64,000 nucleotides of DNA from Nematopogon swammerdamellus (GCA_946902875.1 OX336340.1:6717739-6781738), one strand, 5' to 3'. Numbered from the stretch's first letter, positions 41,373 to 53,224 are shown. A program made the numbers and translations. Notes: a model not told the origin generated them from the sequence alone.

Positions 41373-43295
41373 AAGTAACTGAAAATGTCGATAATGTTGT
41401 ACTGCGAAGTGTTCTTAAATATAGATATAAATTTTAAATGTTTAACTAAATTTTTAGGTGAATTTTGGTACGTTAAATTTTTTTAGTGACAATCTAAGAT
41501 TACATTCGGAAGCATCCAACTTTGTTTTGATTTGAAGAGGTCTGGATTTACGCAAAACATTTGGCATTAAAATAAGTCCCAAACAATTAGTCGTCTTATA
41601 TTTTGAGGTAAACATCTATACAAATTGACATTTGTATAAATTTATATTGGTGACCCAATCAACAAAACATAATAAACGGTAAAAATAATCACTCATGAAG
41701 ATCGTTGTCGTTGTCGTGTGTGATCCGCATTATGAAAATGCAATTTTAAGTTAAATTTAGCATTGGCATATTATGGTTAGCAAGGTGAGTTGGCGTAGTA
41801 CTATTGGTACAAAAGCGTGCATCGCGACTCCACCGACTTCCTCGTGCCGAACGTCGGATGCAGCTGATGTTTCAGTCACGCTCGCTGACAATTTCCTCTC
41901 CAGGGATCTCGCTGCTCCGCGCGCGGCGGCTGCAGCGGCGAGAGACGAGACTGGCGGCGGCGCGCGCGGTGGCGATAGAAGACTATTTTATTTATTTATG
42001 CATTAATTTTATTTAAGCACGTTTGGACCTTTGAAATTAAAGAAAGCATAATAATTAATGTTTTTTAATAACTTTTTGGAATAAACAGTTGAAAAGACGT
42101 GAGCATTGCATTTTATTAACAGTACTGCTTCCACGCTAGTCCTGGGACTGTGATGTGTGAAGCCTACCTATGCATTAATTAATGAACATTATTATTATTT
42201 TTTTTTGTTAAGTACATATTTTTACATATTTTTATTTGTTACATATTTATTTTAAGAAAGTGGTTCTTGGAACTTGATTTTTACTTAATTAGCTATACAT
42301 TAATAGTCAGATATTCGTCAATTTTAACTGTGCACTTAAAACAATTATTATTATAAGTAGGTTTCTCGCTCATTATAATTTAGCTCTTTTCTAATTTTAT
42401 CGTTTCCGTTGCAGAGATATTTCCGCTCCGCTCGCCGCCCAATGTGTGGCATCAGCGAACGCAAACAGATCGCGAAAGGTGCATATTTCACGGGAAAATG
42501 TTTTGAATTCTGATATTTTAGCTTCGGGCGGAAGCGATAAGTTAACTCTTTAGCTTTGTGAAAGTGTGTGTTCGTGAACGCACACAACACACACTGCGGT
42601 GAGAAGGCGGGATGTGCGGTGAATAGATCTACTGGGAATTATTCGAATCGGATAAGTGTACATATTACATAGAATAATTTATAATATGTGGGCATGGGCA
42701 GTACAATAGACACTGAAAGTAGAATGCGTCGTTCAGAAGTTGTATGATTTTTTTTATTGATCAACATTTGTATTTATCCAGTTTTTTTAACCGAAAATAT
42801 TTTAACGAAGTGAAGGTTACGAAAACGAGTGTAATTAAATATTGAAAATGTAATTAAATGAGCTTCTCATAAACATTGGACAAAGTGTCGTTATGGGGCT
42901 TCACTAACATTTTTAATTAAGACAAGAATGAAATAACATAGGTACTTGTTAAAATATTATAATAATAAACAGATTACATTTAAGTTAATAAGTATGTAGG
43001 TATGTGTTACGAGTACATGTACAAATTATTAACAAGTATTCGTATCAGTAATGTTTTATCTTCAATTCTCACTCTCAACTCTTGTGCTACTACTTACCTA
43101 TATTCCACTATATTAATCGACTCTCAAACATCAAAAGGTTAACTGAAAGAAATCTCTGTAAGGGATAATTCTTCCTTTGCAACTCATTTAAATGTTCTAA
43201 TGTGCTTTTATTACTGTTGAATGTTTCTTGGAGCAATATTTTCTAAATATCAATCTATCTATCTACATTTTAAATACAATAATAGAAACGTACAT
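41373..43295. other. Unassigned DNA
   Basis: 41770-42000 is GC-rich with two overlapping open frames, one Arg-rich; neither resembles a known protein. The rest is AT-rich with nothing recognised. Confidence 0.35.
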
Positions 43296-43302
43296 TCATA
43301 CA

Positions 43303-43622
43303 TACCACACGCTGTAACCGACAATCAGGGTCAGATTAATGGGTGTTGTGCTGCAAGGAGTCTTGTAAATTACAGCACAACACCGAATACCACGTTTAGC
43401 AAAGTATTCGAGCAAGATAACTATCAAGCAGCCAGTAAAGCACGAAAACCCACCTGCTGCATGACTCGGTGGAAGGACAGTGCCAAGGTGACAGGTGACT
43501 ATCATGCCGCTCTTTAGCACAAAATCTTGTCCTTATCCCTTCCTTATTCGCATTTTATGGATACGCATGCATGACTAGAGATTCAGTGGGGTTATTCTTT
43601 TTAAGTGCCGGCTCCACACGGT
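43303..43622 (+). mobile_element. Repeat C, full length
   Basis: CCACACGCTGTAACCGACAA, inverted core, CACGAAAACCCACCTGCTGC, then a partly rearranged end (CTTATCCCTTCCTTATTCGC) and GATTCAGTGGGGTTATTC. Confidence 0.87.
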
Positions 43623-43852
43623 AATAATAGAAATAAGCTGCTACGATGGCTGGCGCTGGCGTGATGCTAGTGAACGGGTGCTGTTTGTGGAGACTATGGC
43701 CTACTCCAATTGGCTCCAACGTGTTATATGAATGGTTTATAGGAAAAATGTTGTATTTGTCATATTTTTTTAGAAATAGTGATGACTCGTACTAACCCAG
43801 TAGCAAACATTTTTGTAAATGCAGACTAAGTGGACGTAAAAAAAAAGTATCC

Positions 43853-43978
43853 AGCGAAGTTTCTTGCCAGTTCTTCTTCGCTGTGATAATCGAAGTGGCA
43901 AAATACTAAATGTTAAATGTTAAAATATGAGGAATGCGAGTGCAGTGTACTGTCTGTGGATGATGAATAAAGAATAAG
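43853..43978 (+). mobile_element. LINE 3' untranslated fragment
   Basis: CGAAGTTTCTTGCCAGTTCT then TCTTCGCTG matches the segment after the LINE remnant at 58438-58470. Ends GATGATGAATAAAGAATAA. Confidence 0.55.
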
Positions 43979-44350
43979 CGTAGCGTTTTTGTAGATAGAG
44001 CATTTAAATACTGTTAGTTAACATCTGCAAATTATATGCAAAAGATCTCAAAAGAGACAAGCTGAAAGTACATAAGAGCAGCGGAGTCTATTAGTTATGC
44101 AAATAGTTGACTGCTCGAATAAGGCGACCGCGTCCGCGGCAAGTAAAATCTAGTTTGCAAATTCACCGCTAGGGCCGCTGCATAAAAATAAGCCGAAAAA
44201 AAAACAAAAGGGAACCTCAAAAATAAACGCGTTCAGCAAGTAAATTAATTTAGCCCTGATGGAGGTTACTTGGCCAGAATAGCAATGCCTGCGAGAAGGG
44301 TGGGTCCAGACACGATCAGAGTTATCCCCTGGGCATACTTTACACGGCTT
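43979..44350. other. Unassigned DNA
   Basis: Nothing recognised. Confidence 0.35.
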
Positions 44351-44353
44351 TAA

Positions 44354-44470
44354 GGTAGTAAGAAGGGAAGGGACCTACAGTTTTACGTGGAATACGAACC
44401 ACGGTCAGCCTCCAACGGTCGAGCGGTCACCCATCCAAGTACTGACCGCGCCCATTGAGCTACCGAGGTT
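44354..44470 (-). mobile_element. SINE-A, 5' head only
   Basis: Complement has GCTCAATGGGCGCGGTCAGT then ACTTGGATGGGTGACCGC, B-box-like CCGTGGTTCGTATTCC and AACTGTAGGTCCC. The A box and the 5S-like segment are joined directly (the spacer and GTTAAGCAACG are deleted). Confidence 0.85.
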
Positions 44471-44694
44471 CATATGCCATTATTTTTATGCTTATAACTC
44501 GAGAACCACTTTATCGATTTACATACGGTTTTCACTGTTACATTCTGTCACTTCTCAAAATGATTTTAGGCTGTAAATCATAACGCTACGTCATCGGCGG
44601 TCTGAGCTGTGAGTAAAAAGTGAGTCAGTGAGTGAGTTTGTACGAGAATCGGGTACAAAGGCCTCTTTTAGTAGGGGAGAGACAGTTTTTTTTA
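44471..44694. other. LINE-like scrap
   Basis: TTATAACTCGAGAACCACTT ... GTGAGTCAGTGAGTGAG is typical of the distal part of element D-like repeats; too decayed to assign. Confidence 0.35.
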
Positions 44695-44985
44695 TGTAAT
44701 CCGGTATGAGTGGCTGTGTCGGAGGAGCCAAATCACATGCTCCGACCAGCCAATATCACCTCCGAGAAGGTAGGTGCCATAGCGGAGACTTCCCTGGATT
44801 GCTGGCTATACTACTTAGATGGCTAAACACGACCGAGGCTGCTATGCGGCCATCTTACATCCAGAACGGTGGTACCAACCCAGTCGGTTACAATTTGATC
44901 CTACCACCTAGTAAGGGGGCATGGGAAGGAACCTACAGTTTTACACCGGTTCCGAACGGTGAGCAGCAGATGTAAGTATGCACGT
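44695..44985 (-). mobile_element. SINE-B, longest copy
   Basis: Complement order: T-arm-like CACCGTTCGGAACCGG, GTAAAACTGTAGGTTCC, TTACTAGGTGGTAGGAT, GGGTTGGTACCACCG (the module shared with SINE-A), then the B-type 3' domain ending GGATTACATAAAAA. The tRNA-like A box is absent (5' truncation near 44985). Confidence 0.85.
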
Positions 44986-45028
44986 AATTTTTTTTGGCTT
45001 AACATCAGTGCTCTGTTTCAGGCGCTGA

Positions 45029-45206
45029 TTTTTTTTTTTTTTTATGGAATCTGACACGGTTGGCTGCATCACCTACAACATCCGCGATGTGAGCCCATAA
45101 CACCGGTTGAACTTGGTGCCACGTCAGTGCTTCCCTTCGGTCGTGCCGGCTACACTGAACTGGACAGAAAACACAAACTATTTACATAGCCGTTTCGACC
45201 GACCTT
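45029..45206 (-). mobile_element. SINE-A, 3' half
   Basis: T-run 45029-45043, ATGGAATCTGACACGGTTGG, through GCCGTTTCGACCGACC. 5'-truncated. Confidence 0.9.
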
Positions 45207-46380
45207 GAATTGCCAAGATCAGGGGTTTTTGTAGGCTACTACGTTGGCAGGAGTGTGGTGGCGGCGCAAGCTGCAGATGTGATTACAGACAGGTTGATTG
45301 GTGCCGGTGGCACGTGACGTGAACTCGCTATTGGAATTCTTATTGGCCTCAGAATAAGCCGTTCTTCCTCTGACAGAAATTGACTGCGAAAATGCCTAAT
45401 AAAAAAGTGTTTCGGAGACATCTGTCTGAACGCAATTTTTTTTCTTTAGCTTTCTTTTTTGGACATAGATACATGTTAATTGAGCTCACAGACGCGACTA
45501 ATGGAACATTGTTATAGGTACGAAGAATATTATGTTATTATGTGGCGTTATTGTTATATATAAGCGTTCATAATTTAATGGGATATTATTTTACACATGA
45601 TTACATACGACAATTGAAAAATTTACGTAAATTTATACATACATAATTGTATTGCAGTTAATTCAAGAATTTAATATTCATTCGCATTATCAATTCGTAA
45701 ATATGTAAGTAAACACATGTAGTTTATTATATGTTGGAATATACCTATTATAAGAGATTCAATATTTCATTCGATAATATGGTTTAACAAAGTTTAAGCA
45801 CATTTTGTTGACATTGGTTGTAGATGTAGGTATAATACAATATTTATTTTTCTTTATTTAAATTTTTGTTCTGAATGTATTTAGTATAATTTGTTTATGT
45901 AAGTTGTGTATTTATATTTCATACTATTGTCCACTCTTCAGTACTGCATATTCCGCCCCTGTTTTCCACAATCCAAAGGTTAGTTCGTAAAGAATGCCGC
46001 AAGGCATTAAACTCGCCTTTTGTGACCCTTTTATATAATGGTGTACAATAAAGTATATTTTCATTTCATTTCAACTATTAAATAAAGCAGCCTAAATATA
46101 ACAGGAAAATTCAAGAAGTATCTAATATTTCGTTTGGCTTTTCCTAAACGAGAACAACTTGAATTTTGTTTTTCTCGTCATTTAATTGAGACCCCAAAAT
46201 ATGTCATTGTATTAGTAGGACATGTGGTCTCGGATAATCGGAAGAAGGGGAAACAACTAGGACAACTCGTTACTTGTTCAGGAACATGTCGCCTCAAAGT
46301 TGGGCAACATGTTTCTCGTTTTGCAGTCGAACGAACCTCATAGGACCATAATGAGGCATGTTGAAGCGTCTCCGACGGAG
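45207..46380. other. Unassigned AT-rich DNA
   Basis: 46134-46343 holds a 69-codon ORF with no recognised domain. An AATAAAG near 46045 follows a GTGACCCTTTTATATAATGG-like LINE tail. Otherwise nothing. Confidence 0.35.
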
Positions 46381-46384
46381 AAAA

Positions 46385-46535
46385 TAATAATATTACTATA
46401 ATAAGCCTAAGTACTAAGTGCTAAGTCTACAACGTATGTCTGTCTGTCGGTCAGTCCGTCCGTCCGTTGGCTGTATCTTTGTTTGGACCCGTAATAGCTA
46501 GCCGGTTCAAATGTTCACACAATATCAGCCAAAAT
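46385..46535 (+). mobile_element. GTCY-type MITE, 5' part
   Basis: GTCTGTCTGTCGGTCAGTCC then GTCCGTCCG and TAATAGCTAGCCGGTTCAAA match 32530-32650. Confidence 0.7.
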
Positions 46536-46809
46536 AACACATGTGTGGGGGCCAGCCAACGACCGAGTTTTGGAACGCACCCCCATCCACGCTCCTCGCG
46601 CTTCACGCCGCCACCGCGCCGTAGCGGGGCACGGCAGTCAGTACCACGCGGCAGAGGCGCACATGTTTTGGATAAATAATAAATGTTCAAATAAGAAAGG
46701 ACAATATCATTAACACCCGGTTACCCCACAAGTATAGGAGGAACAGACCTCCCCAAACATGCATTCTGCATGTTTTATTTTGGCGGATATAAAAAGTAGG
46801 CAGTAGAGG

Positions 46810-46971
46810 TTTTTTTTATGGAAACTGACACGCTTGACTACATCACCTGTAGGTGGACATCTGTGATGTCAGCCCATAACACCGGGTGAACTAGGTGCCA
46901 TGTCAGTGCTTCCCTTCATTTCATGTGGGCTACACTGAACTGAACGGAAAACACGAACTATTTACATAGCC
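46810..46971 (-). mobile_element. SINE-A, 3' half
   Basis: T-run, ATGGAAACTGACACGCTTGA, CATCTGTGATGTCAGCCC, TATTTACATAGCC. 5'-truncated with an 8 bp local duplication near 46855. Confidence 0.88.
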
Positions 46972-47490
46972 ATAGATGTCGTTAGAGAGAATTTGGGAAC
47001 GAAACTGGTAACGGACTGACTTCTAATGCCAGTGTTTCAGGTTTAAAACTTCGTCGTGGATGATTTTTTTCACTTTTTATTAAAATTGTAAAAAATTGCA
47101 AGCAACGTACCACCTGCTTGAAATATAAAAATAAAACATCAAAATATGAGCCATGGTTCGTGGTAAATTATTACAACGTCCCCGTGTGTCTGCTAGGGTA
47201 GCGAGCGCACCACACCGGCTTGTTCGGTTTGAATCCAATTTGCGGAGTTGTAAGCTCGTTATCTGTGCGTTATGTTATTACGGAGACCGTCCGAGATGTG
47301 TCAGCGTCGTCGTCGACGACGGCGAGACGTCGTCGTGTCGTCGTCGCGACGCCTACGCCACAGAACATGCGTCTACTTTACAGTAGCAATATTAGTACTT
47401 TTGTTTCGTTTTAAATTATAACATTCACATAAAAAAAAAATAATAATTTTCACTGTACTCATACATTTTCAAACCTTCTGACTGAGCTAA
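46972..47490. other. Unassigned DNA with CGTCGT-rich patch
   Basis: 47290-47360 is a (CGT)n-like CpG patch. No gene recognised. Confidence 0.35.
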
Positions 47491-47519
47491 AATATTTTCA
47501 TAATAATTATGAAAATATT
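47491..47519. repeat. AT-rich hairpin, 12 bp arms
   Basis: AATATTTTCATA, spacer ATAAT, then its complement. Confidence 0.85.
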
Positions 47520-47574
47520 AGTGCCCCGCTAGCGGTGGTGCAGTGCACCCACGAGGCGACGCGCGCGCGAAGAA

Positions 47575-47626
47575 GAGCTCTCCGAGATGGGGGTGGTTTG
47601 TAGTCTCGCGTCGTCTCGGAGAGCTC
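47575..47626. repeat. GC-rich hairpin, 13 bp arms
   Basis: GAGCTCTCCGAGA (47575-47587) and its exact complement (47614-47626), 26 bp apart, at the left side of repeat F. Confidence 0.85.
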
Positions 47627-47705
47627 CGTAGCCCCGGCCTGCACCCGCCGGCGCGCTTGGAGACTTGTCTCCCGCCGCCGCCGGCGCTATTACCGTTTTT
47701 ATTTT
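47620..47705 (+). repeat. GC-rich repeat F, longest copy
   Basis: CGGCCTGCACCCGCCGGCGC, TTGGAGACTTGTCTCCC, GCCGCCGCCGGCG, ATTACCG, followed by a T-rich run. Copies at 17095-17165 (-) and 2340-2392 (+). Confidence 0.8.
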
Positions 47706-48505
47706 ATTTAATTTTGTATATTTTTGTTACTTTTAGTAGGTTTAACATAATATGTAAAATTAATATGAAAATGTAAAAACGTGAAATAAGGAAAATAGAC
47801 ATATGAAACAATATACACGGTGTTGCAACCCCAACCGTAAAACATTAAAGAAAATATTTGGAAATTATTTTCCAATAATTTTTTATTGTACTGTTCCACA
47901 AAATGCATATAACTTTTTTTTTTCAAAACAAAGATCAAAGATTTCTTATCAATCTTGTCACACGTAGGAACTTGTATAAAACGTATTTTTCTAACATTGA
48001 CACAACAAGAAAGAACCAAAACAACGTCGAACATTCCTTCTACACTCTCTATGTTCTATGTTAGCTAAAGACGACCATCATAAGCATCATAATTTGAAGG
48101 GCCCTGAGGTCATCTTCTTTTCGCAAATGTTCCAAACAACATTTTGTCATCACTTATCATAATATCATATATATTTTCCTTATTGTTAGGTAGATCTGCC
48201 TGTTTTGTAAGAGTTAGGGAGAGATGTATGAAATGTATTTTTCGCTAGAATATTCTGGTATCAGCATTCCCGTAACATCCTTATTGACCTCTGTTTAAAT
48301 AGTGTTACTGATATAAAAGTTGAGTTTGATAATTTTTTACTCCTTGTTGTTTTATATAATCTAAATTAGATTTATGGTTGAATGTGATTTCATCCAGTCA
48401 GGCGCGTGCAAAACACTAATAGTCTTCTTCAATTTTCAGGTCAGATCGTCCGGCTTGGGGAAGACGTTCGTCCGTCGATCGTTGTTCTATTGTTCTTCGG
48501 TAGAA
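47706..48505. other. Unassigned AT-rich DNA
   Basis: Contains a CACGGTGTTGCAACC motif at 47818-47832 reminiscent of a generic insect repeat end. No gene. Confidence 0.35.
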
Positions 48506-48507
48506 AA

Positions 48508-49765
48508 TAAGCCGCGGCGCACCGCCGCACTATGGGGCTTCTTGTATGGAAGCGCGGAAAAAAGTCCATAACTTCTAAAGTATTTGGGATATTCAATTTA
48601 TTTTTTCTGTGAAATTAATGTTTCCTATAGCCGCTTCATATGACATCAAATACGGTGTTGCCACAGAAAACTGAAATATATATGAAAATTGACTTCAGTC
48701 AAGAGCGTTCGATTCCACTTAATGCATTTTGTAGATAATATGTGGTGTAAAAATAACACATTTATCTCAAATACTATCAAGCGGCCTCAAACTTAGACCT
48801 TGTCAACTAACTCTAGTCATAAGAATATACATACAGTAAAATAAAATTAAAAACTTAGTCCTCTAAAAGTGCGCTTACATCATCACCTATATTTCTATCT
48901 TTTACTTTTTTGAAAATGGGCCTAAGGTGTGCCATCACAGGGTCTGATGACGTCATCATAAGGTTCATGACATCCTCATTAGTAGCCACTCTGCTGCACT
49001 TTCTGGAGTGTCGCAAGCGATATTTCTTGTAGTCCTTGTTTCGGGATTCTTGTGCTTCCTCCGACAGAGAACCGACAGGAAAAATGCAGTTCTCCACAAT
49101 GGCCTCTCCATGTATGAGTATTTTGTGCACCGTGGATGGCTTATTGTACCATTCATACAGGGACACGAACTTCTTAGCCGTCTCGAGGCAATATGCGCCG
49201 AATTTGTTCGAGTTATAATGTGTAAGTTTGAAGTGTTGTAAATGATGCATTTGCAGGTATTTGCAGCTGGATTTGCTTTTATCTATTAAAGTACATACTC
49301 AGGATAACGTCAGTATGCATGAGCACTTGGAGGCAAATGGAGGCAAAAATATACGTCCAAGAGTTCTAAAAGACATATGGAATTTCGACTATGTAACAAA
49401 AAAAAATTATTTTTGAAAACTCAACAATTATATTCATATTTGATTTACGTGTATTTATTGAACATAAGATTTGCTTTGAGAAAAAAAAATACCATAGATA
49501 TCTAGACAACGGATCCTGAAAATAAAAATTGGCATTTTCTTGCACGTGAATGCAATCAGTTGCGCAACAATGGCCTTCCCTGACTTTGCGACTCTGTAGA
49601 AAAAAAAGTATGTGTCAAAACAGAACCATAGTCAGGATTCCAATGTAGTGTTTATATAGTTATTATTATATATATATATCTACTATATATCACGAACTTT
49701 GTTAAATGGACTTAATTCCTCTAAAGCCCCATAGTGCGCCGCCGCCGCCGCCGCCGCCGTCTTCT
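48508..49765. mobile_element. Candidate DNA transposon with GC-rich inverted ends
   Basis: The left end (48508-48580) reads CGCACTATGGGGCTT, then AAAAAAGTCCATAAC. The right end (49690-49765), reversed, reads CGCACTATGGGGCTTT, then TTAAGTCCATTTAAC. In both, a (GCC/GGC)n block lies on the outer side. The inverted ends enclose the ORF at 48855-49250. No target-site duplication or transposase catalytic motif was identified, so superfamily is unknown. Confidence 0.55.
48855..49250 (-). CDS. Repeat-borne protein of unknown family (terminal part)
   Basis: 131 codons from an ATG at 49250. Key stretches are YCLETAKKFVSLYEWYNKP, STVHKILIHG, GSLSEEAQESRNKDYKKYR and RHSRKCSRVATNEDVM, with a C-terminal TSSDPVMAHLRP. 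The same segments appear in the broken copy at 63464-63945, so this is a family carried by a repeat and not a single host gene. I have the impression of similar uncharacterised proteins widespread in arthropod repeats, but I cannot name the family. The ATG may not be the true start: similarity to the other copy begins upstream of the well-conserved part, and an exon junction is possible. Probably the C-terminal exon of a transposon protein. Confidence 0.5.
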   Translation of the reverse strand: MHHLQHFKLTHYNSNKFGAYCLETAKKFVSLYEWYNKPSTVHKILIHGEAIVENCIFPVGSLSEEAQESRNKDYKKYRLRHSRKCSRVATNEDVMNLMMTSSDPVMAHLRPIFKKVKDRNIGDDVSALLED

Positions 49766-51030
49766 AGCCCAACGCATTTGATTTTTTTTTTACGCGTGTC
49801 CCGGATTTTCGTTTTCTGTGCGTATGCGTGATCATTTTATGTAGGTTTTAACTTATAACAGTCATCGTACCAAATAAATTGTCTTCGCCTACCTACAATA
49901 CTTGTGTTCGTTTTTTTTTAAACTAACCTTAAGAGTAAACTCTTTGATATAAATCAGAGAGATTTGATTTTCTTCGTGTAATATTTGCTCTACGACTTTT
50001 TAGGTAAAACATTTCCACCTTCATATTAGTTTAGGCTTTTACTGTTATTCAACTTTACCTACTTATGGACGATAGGTTGTCTACCGCGCGCCCTCAAGAT
50101 GTCCATGGTGTGTAGATGAAACCTTGCGAAAGTATATTTATTTAGTTATTTATTTATCTTAGGTACTTCAACAGAGTAGTTGACACGACATACGACTTTT
50201 CTACCACATTTCAGAATCATTCAACTCTCCAAAATTTTAAGTACACAAGAACTTAATGGCTAACAAAAAACAATGATATTGACAATGATTCTAAGTATAA
50301 AATAAAATCAAACCTACTATACTAAAAATACAGAAAAAAAAAAACAAAACAAACAAGAAATTAAATTTAGCTAGACCAACTCAAAATTCAGACAAAATAT
50401 AATGACCTAGTAGACATGCCGTAAACTTAAACAAGATCAGGTAGCTAAGACTTCGTTCACGCTGGTTATGAAACGAGCTACAGAGTCCAATCCAGATCCG
50501 CGTCTTTATCCCTAATGATTTAGATAGAGTGTATATAGTTTATTGTAACACTTCGATATGTCGAAAATCCCGCCAGTTCTATTTCAATGCAAAAATGCCA
50601 ACATCAAGAAATGTCACAATGTTTTAGTAGTAGATACCTACTTTTAATAATCTCTATTACCGCTCACAAGAACATTATTATTTAAAGCAGAAAGGTGTTA
50701 TATGAATCTCATATGAATCAAAGAAAGGTATTCAACACAATATTATAATGAATTTCTGAGGGTGAAATGTAGGAATAGCAACGCGACATGCAGATAAAGT
50801 TATAAATAGTGTACATTATGATGTATATTTCTAAAAGCTTACTTATATACAGTTTCGCAATGATACAAACTTATTTTGAAACGTCTAAAATACGAATAAA
50901 TGTCTACTTACTGTTAAATTTTCAATTTTGAGGTGTAGACGCGGGAGGGGTGCGAGATAATCTAATTAATATTTAAATTAAAACTTGACCTGTTAAAAAC
51001 TTGAGTTTCTAATTTACTTACCTTGTTATT
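49766..51030. other. Unassigned AT-rich DNA
   Basis: No gene or repeat family of this window recognised. Confidence 0.35.
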
Positions 51031-51033
51031 TTT

Positions 51034-51062
51034 AACCGACTTAAAAAAAAGGAGGTTATTCT
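51034..51062 (+). repeat. ACCGACTTCC-type stub
   Basis: TTTTTAACCGACTTAAAAAA then AGGAGGTT, as at 10456, without the downstream part. Confidence 0.45.
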
Positions 51063-51220
51063 TTCGTAAAATTTATCGAACGTTGTGTGCGCTTGTAGCA
51101 CTTTTTTCCGGTAATGAGTACTTCCTGTAACGCGATAGGTACAAGACATAATAAAATAAAACATACTTTGTTGATCAAGCTTAATTTTAATCCTTTGTAC
51201 AACAGAGTTCCAAACCTAAC

Positions 51221-51690
51221 GTACATACATAGCGTCACGCCTGTTTCCCGGTGGCGGGCGCAGGCAGATACAACGGATCTCCACGTGCCACGATCCACCA
51301 CACCTCTGCCGCCTCCACTCCCATAATGTTCTTCATGCATGCTCGTCTTCGGTTACGGGTACTACGCACTTGACCCTTTTTGAGCACATGCCCGATCTGG
51401 TACGTGCGTCTAGGGCGACCCTTCCCGACTCTTTCACTCACCTTTGCTTCATAAATTTATTTGGTTAGTCTATCGTCCATTCTTCCAACATGACCGAACC
51501 ACAAAAGCATTCCTTTCTCAATCCTTGTCACTGTATCTTCTTTCAGACCACAGCGTTCGCGCACTACACTATTTCTCAATCTAACTTTCATTGTAACTCC
51601 ACACATACTTCTCAACGCGCGCATTTTCACAGCATCAATTCCTAACCTAAAATGTTTACAAATGTAACCCAATAATAGCATACTGCTGCA
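51221..51690 (-). pseudogene. LINE ORF2 C-terminal part, frame-broken
   Basis: Minus frame 51457-51681 reads KMRALRSMCGVTMKVRLRNS, VVRERCGLKEDTVTRIEKGM and LLWFGHVGRMDDRLTK, the region after the RT thumb in a lepidopteran LINE. A second frame (51235-51441) continues SERVGKGRPRRTYQIGHVLK and RSTRNRRRACMKNIMGVEAA. At least one frameshift separates the two parts and another follows in the last 30 codons. The 3' end has GTGACGCTATGTATGTACG, a (TATG)n-type tail. Same family as 39385-39620, less truncated. Confidence 0.82.
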
Positions 51691-51885
51691 TCAACTGATT
51701 ATACAGTTTATTATTAGAGTGACATTAGACCTTTGACACAACCTTTCGCTTTCTGCGCGAGCGCCGGAAGCGCCTCACAGACATATCTACTGAAAACCAA
51801 CCTAACAACTACAAAACGTAATTATCCATTTCAAAAACTGCTTAACTTTCAATTTTAATATGCAATTGTACAAAAAAATTGAAAT
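51691..51885. other. Unassigned DNA
   Basis: Short stretch between LINE remnants; nothing recognised. Confidence 0.3.
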
Positions 51886-51887
51886 AA

Positions 51888-51922
51888 ACGATCATTCTAT
51901 TCTATTTTATTCTATTCTTAAA
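51888..51922 (+). repeat. (TTCTA)n-type LINE tail
   Basis: CGATCATTCTATTCTATTTT then ATTCTATTCTT, the + strand version of the tail at 24308. Confidence 0.6.
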
Positions 51923-53220
51923 GTATATATTTTGGTTTTGTTATTATTATTTATTTAAATTACAGTTTAATCATCGATTTTTAATTTTAAAAAGCTCAAA
52001 GTTAAAACTAAACCTTTTTTTTAATAATCCTACAAAAATAAAATGAATGTTCGTTTTCATCAAGCTGTCGCCGCCGACACCATAAAACGTTATTAAAACT
52101 CTCTAAAAATATCCGAGGTATTTAATTTATACCCGGCAATATCGGGTTCGGGGACGGACGTTCGACGTTGAATCAATTTAGAAGTTTTTCTCGCCGCGTC
52201 ACGTCGCCGGGTCTTATCTCCTGCTTACCCTTATCATATTGACTCAAGCGCGACAGCTCGTCCCTTCAATCTGGGGACCGCGTGGCCGGTACTCGCCGCG
52301 CGGCGCCGTCGGCGGGGGGCGGAGGGGGTGATTAGACACGACGCACACTGGCCTATCGACACCTAGACCATAGTAAAAGAAGACGAGTAAGATAACTGGA
52401 GGCCATTTTAAAAATAACTACCTACGCTGCGCCGAGCCTCCAGGGATGTCACAACTCACAACACTAACACAATTGACAGGCAGTGAGCCCATCATGGTGG
52501 AAATGCAATTCTTTAAAATTATTATGTACATTTATGTATTTTTTATTTATAGACCAAGAGCCAACTCCCAAAATTTTACTCTAACAGAATATATGAGTTG
52601 TCATAGATTTATTATATACTGGCGTTAAGGTATATTTTCGAAAGCTGTATTTTCGATAGACAGTTGAACGATGTTATTTTGATGTTTGAGCCCTTGACAA
52701 CGATACCCCACTCAATAATCGGATGCTTAGTTCTGGCGCTACGGTAGAACATACGTAAAAACAAACATACACACACATAAATTGCTAAAAAGATAACCCT
52801 TCATTTTTGCATCGCGCAGTCGGGTAAAATTTTTTTTTTAACTTTAACCTCCCAAAAATTAATTCAATGTCAAAATTCAACTTTAACTCACGTCCGTCTT
52901 TGGACAACCATTTCGTAGTCGCGGACGATGAAGAGAATTAATAAGTGGGCAAAAAATTTATAACTATAAAAATTATAGAAAATATATTTAGAATTATAGA
53001 TTAATATAATTATTAATCTTAATAAAAAAATTCTCAAATAAATCATTTTAAAATGTATTTATTAATTTTGTTTTATTATTACTTAATAACTTATATGTTT
53101 ATTTTTGTTATTTTAATGAATTATTTAATAACTTGGTTGGTCGCTAGCAGTCATGAAAGTGTCCGCGGTAGGAGCTGTGGCCATTTATAGAAGACAAAAC
53201 CGCGTGAAATTGCGTTGTGC
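51923..53220. other. Unique DNA, CpG-rich at 52065-52330
   Basis: The CpG-rich block has no ORF and no repeat of this window. Possibly regulatory; cannot be decided from one sequence. Confidence 0.35.
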
Positions 53221-53224
53221 GTGT

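Noticed and set aside
41773..42016. Two overlapping ORFs (70-77 codons) in GC-rich DNA
   Set aside because: Overlapping open frames in CpG-rich DNA with Arg-rich products are expected by chance; no motif.
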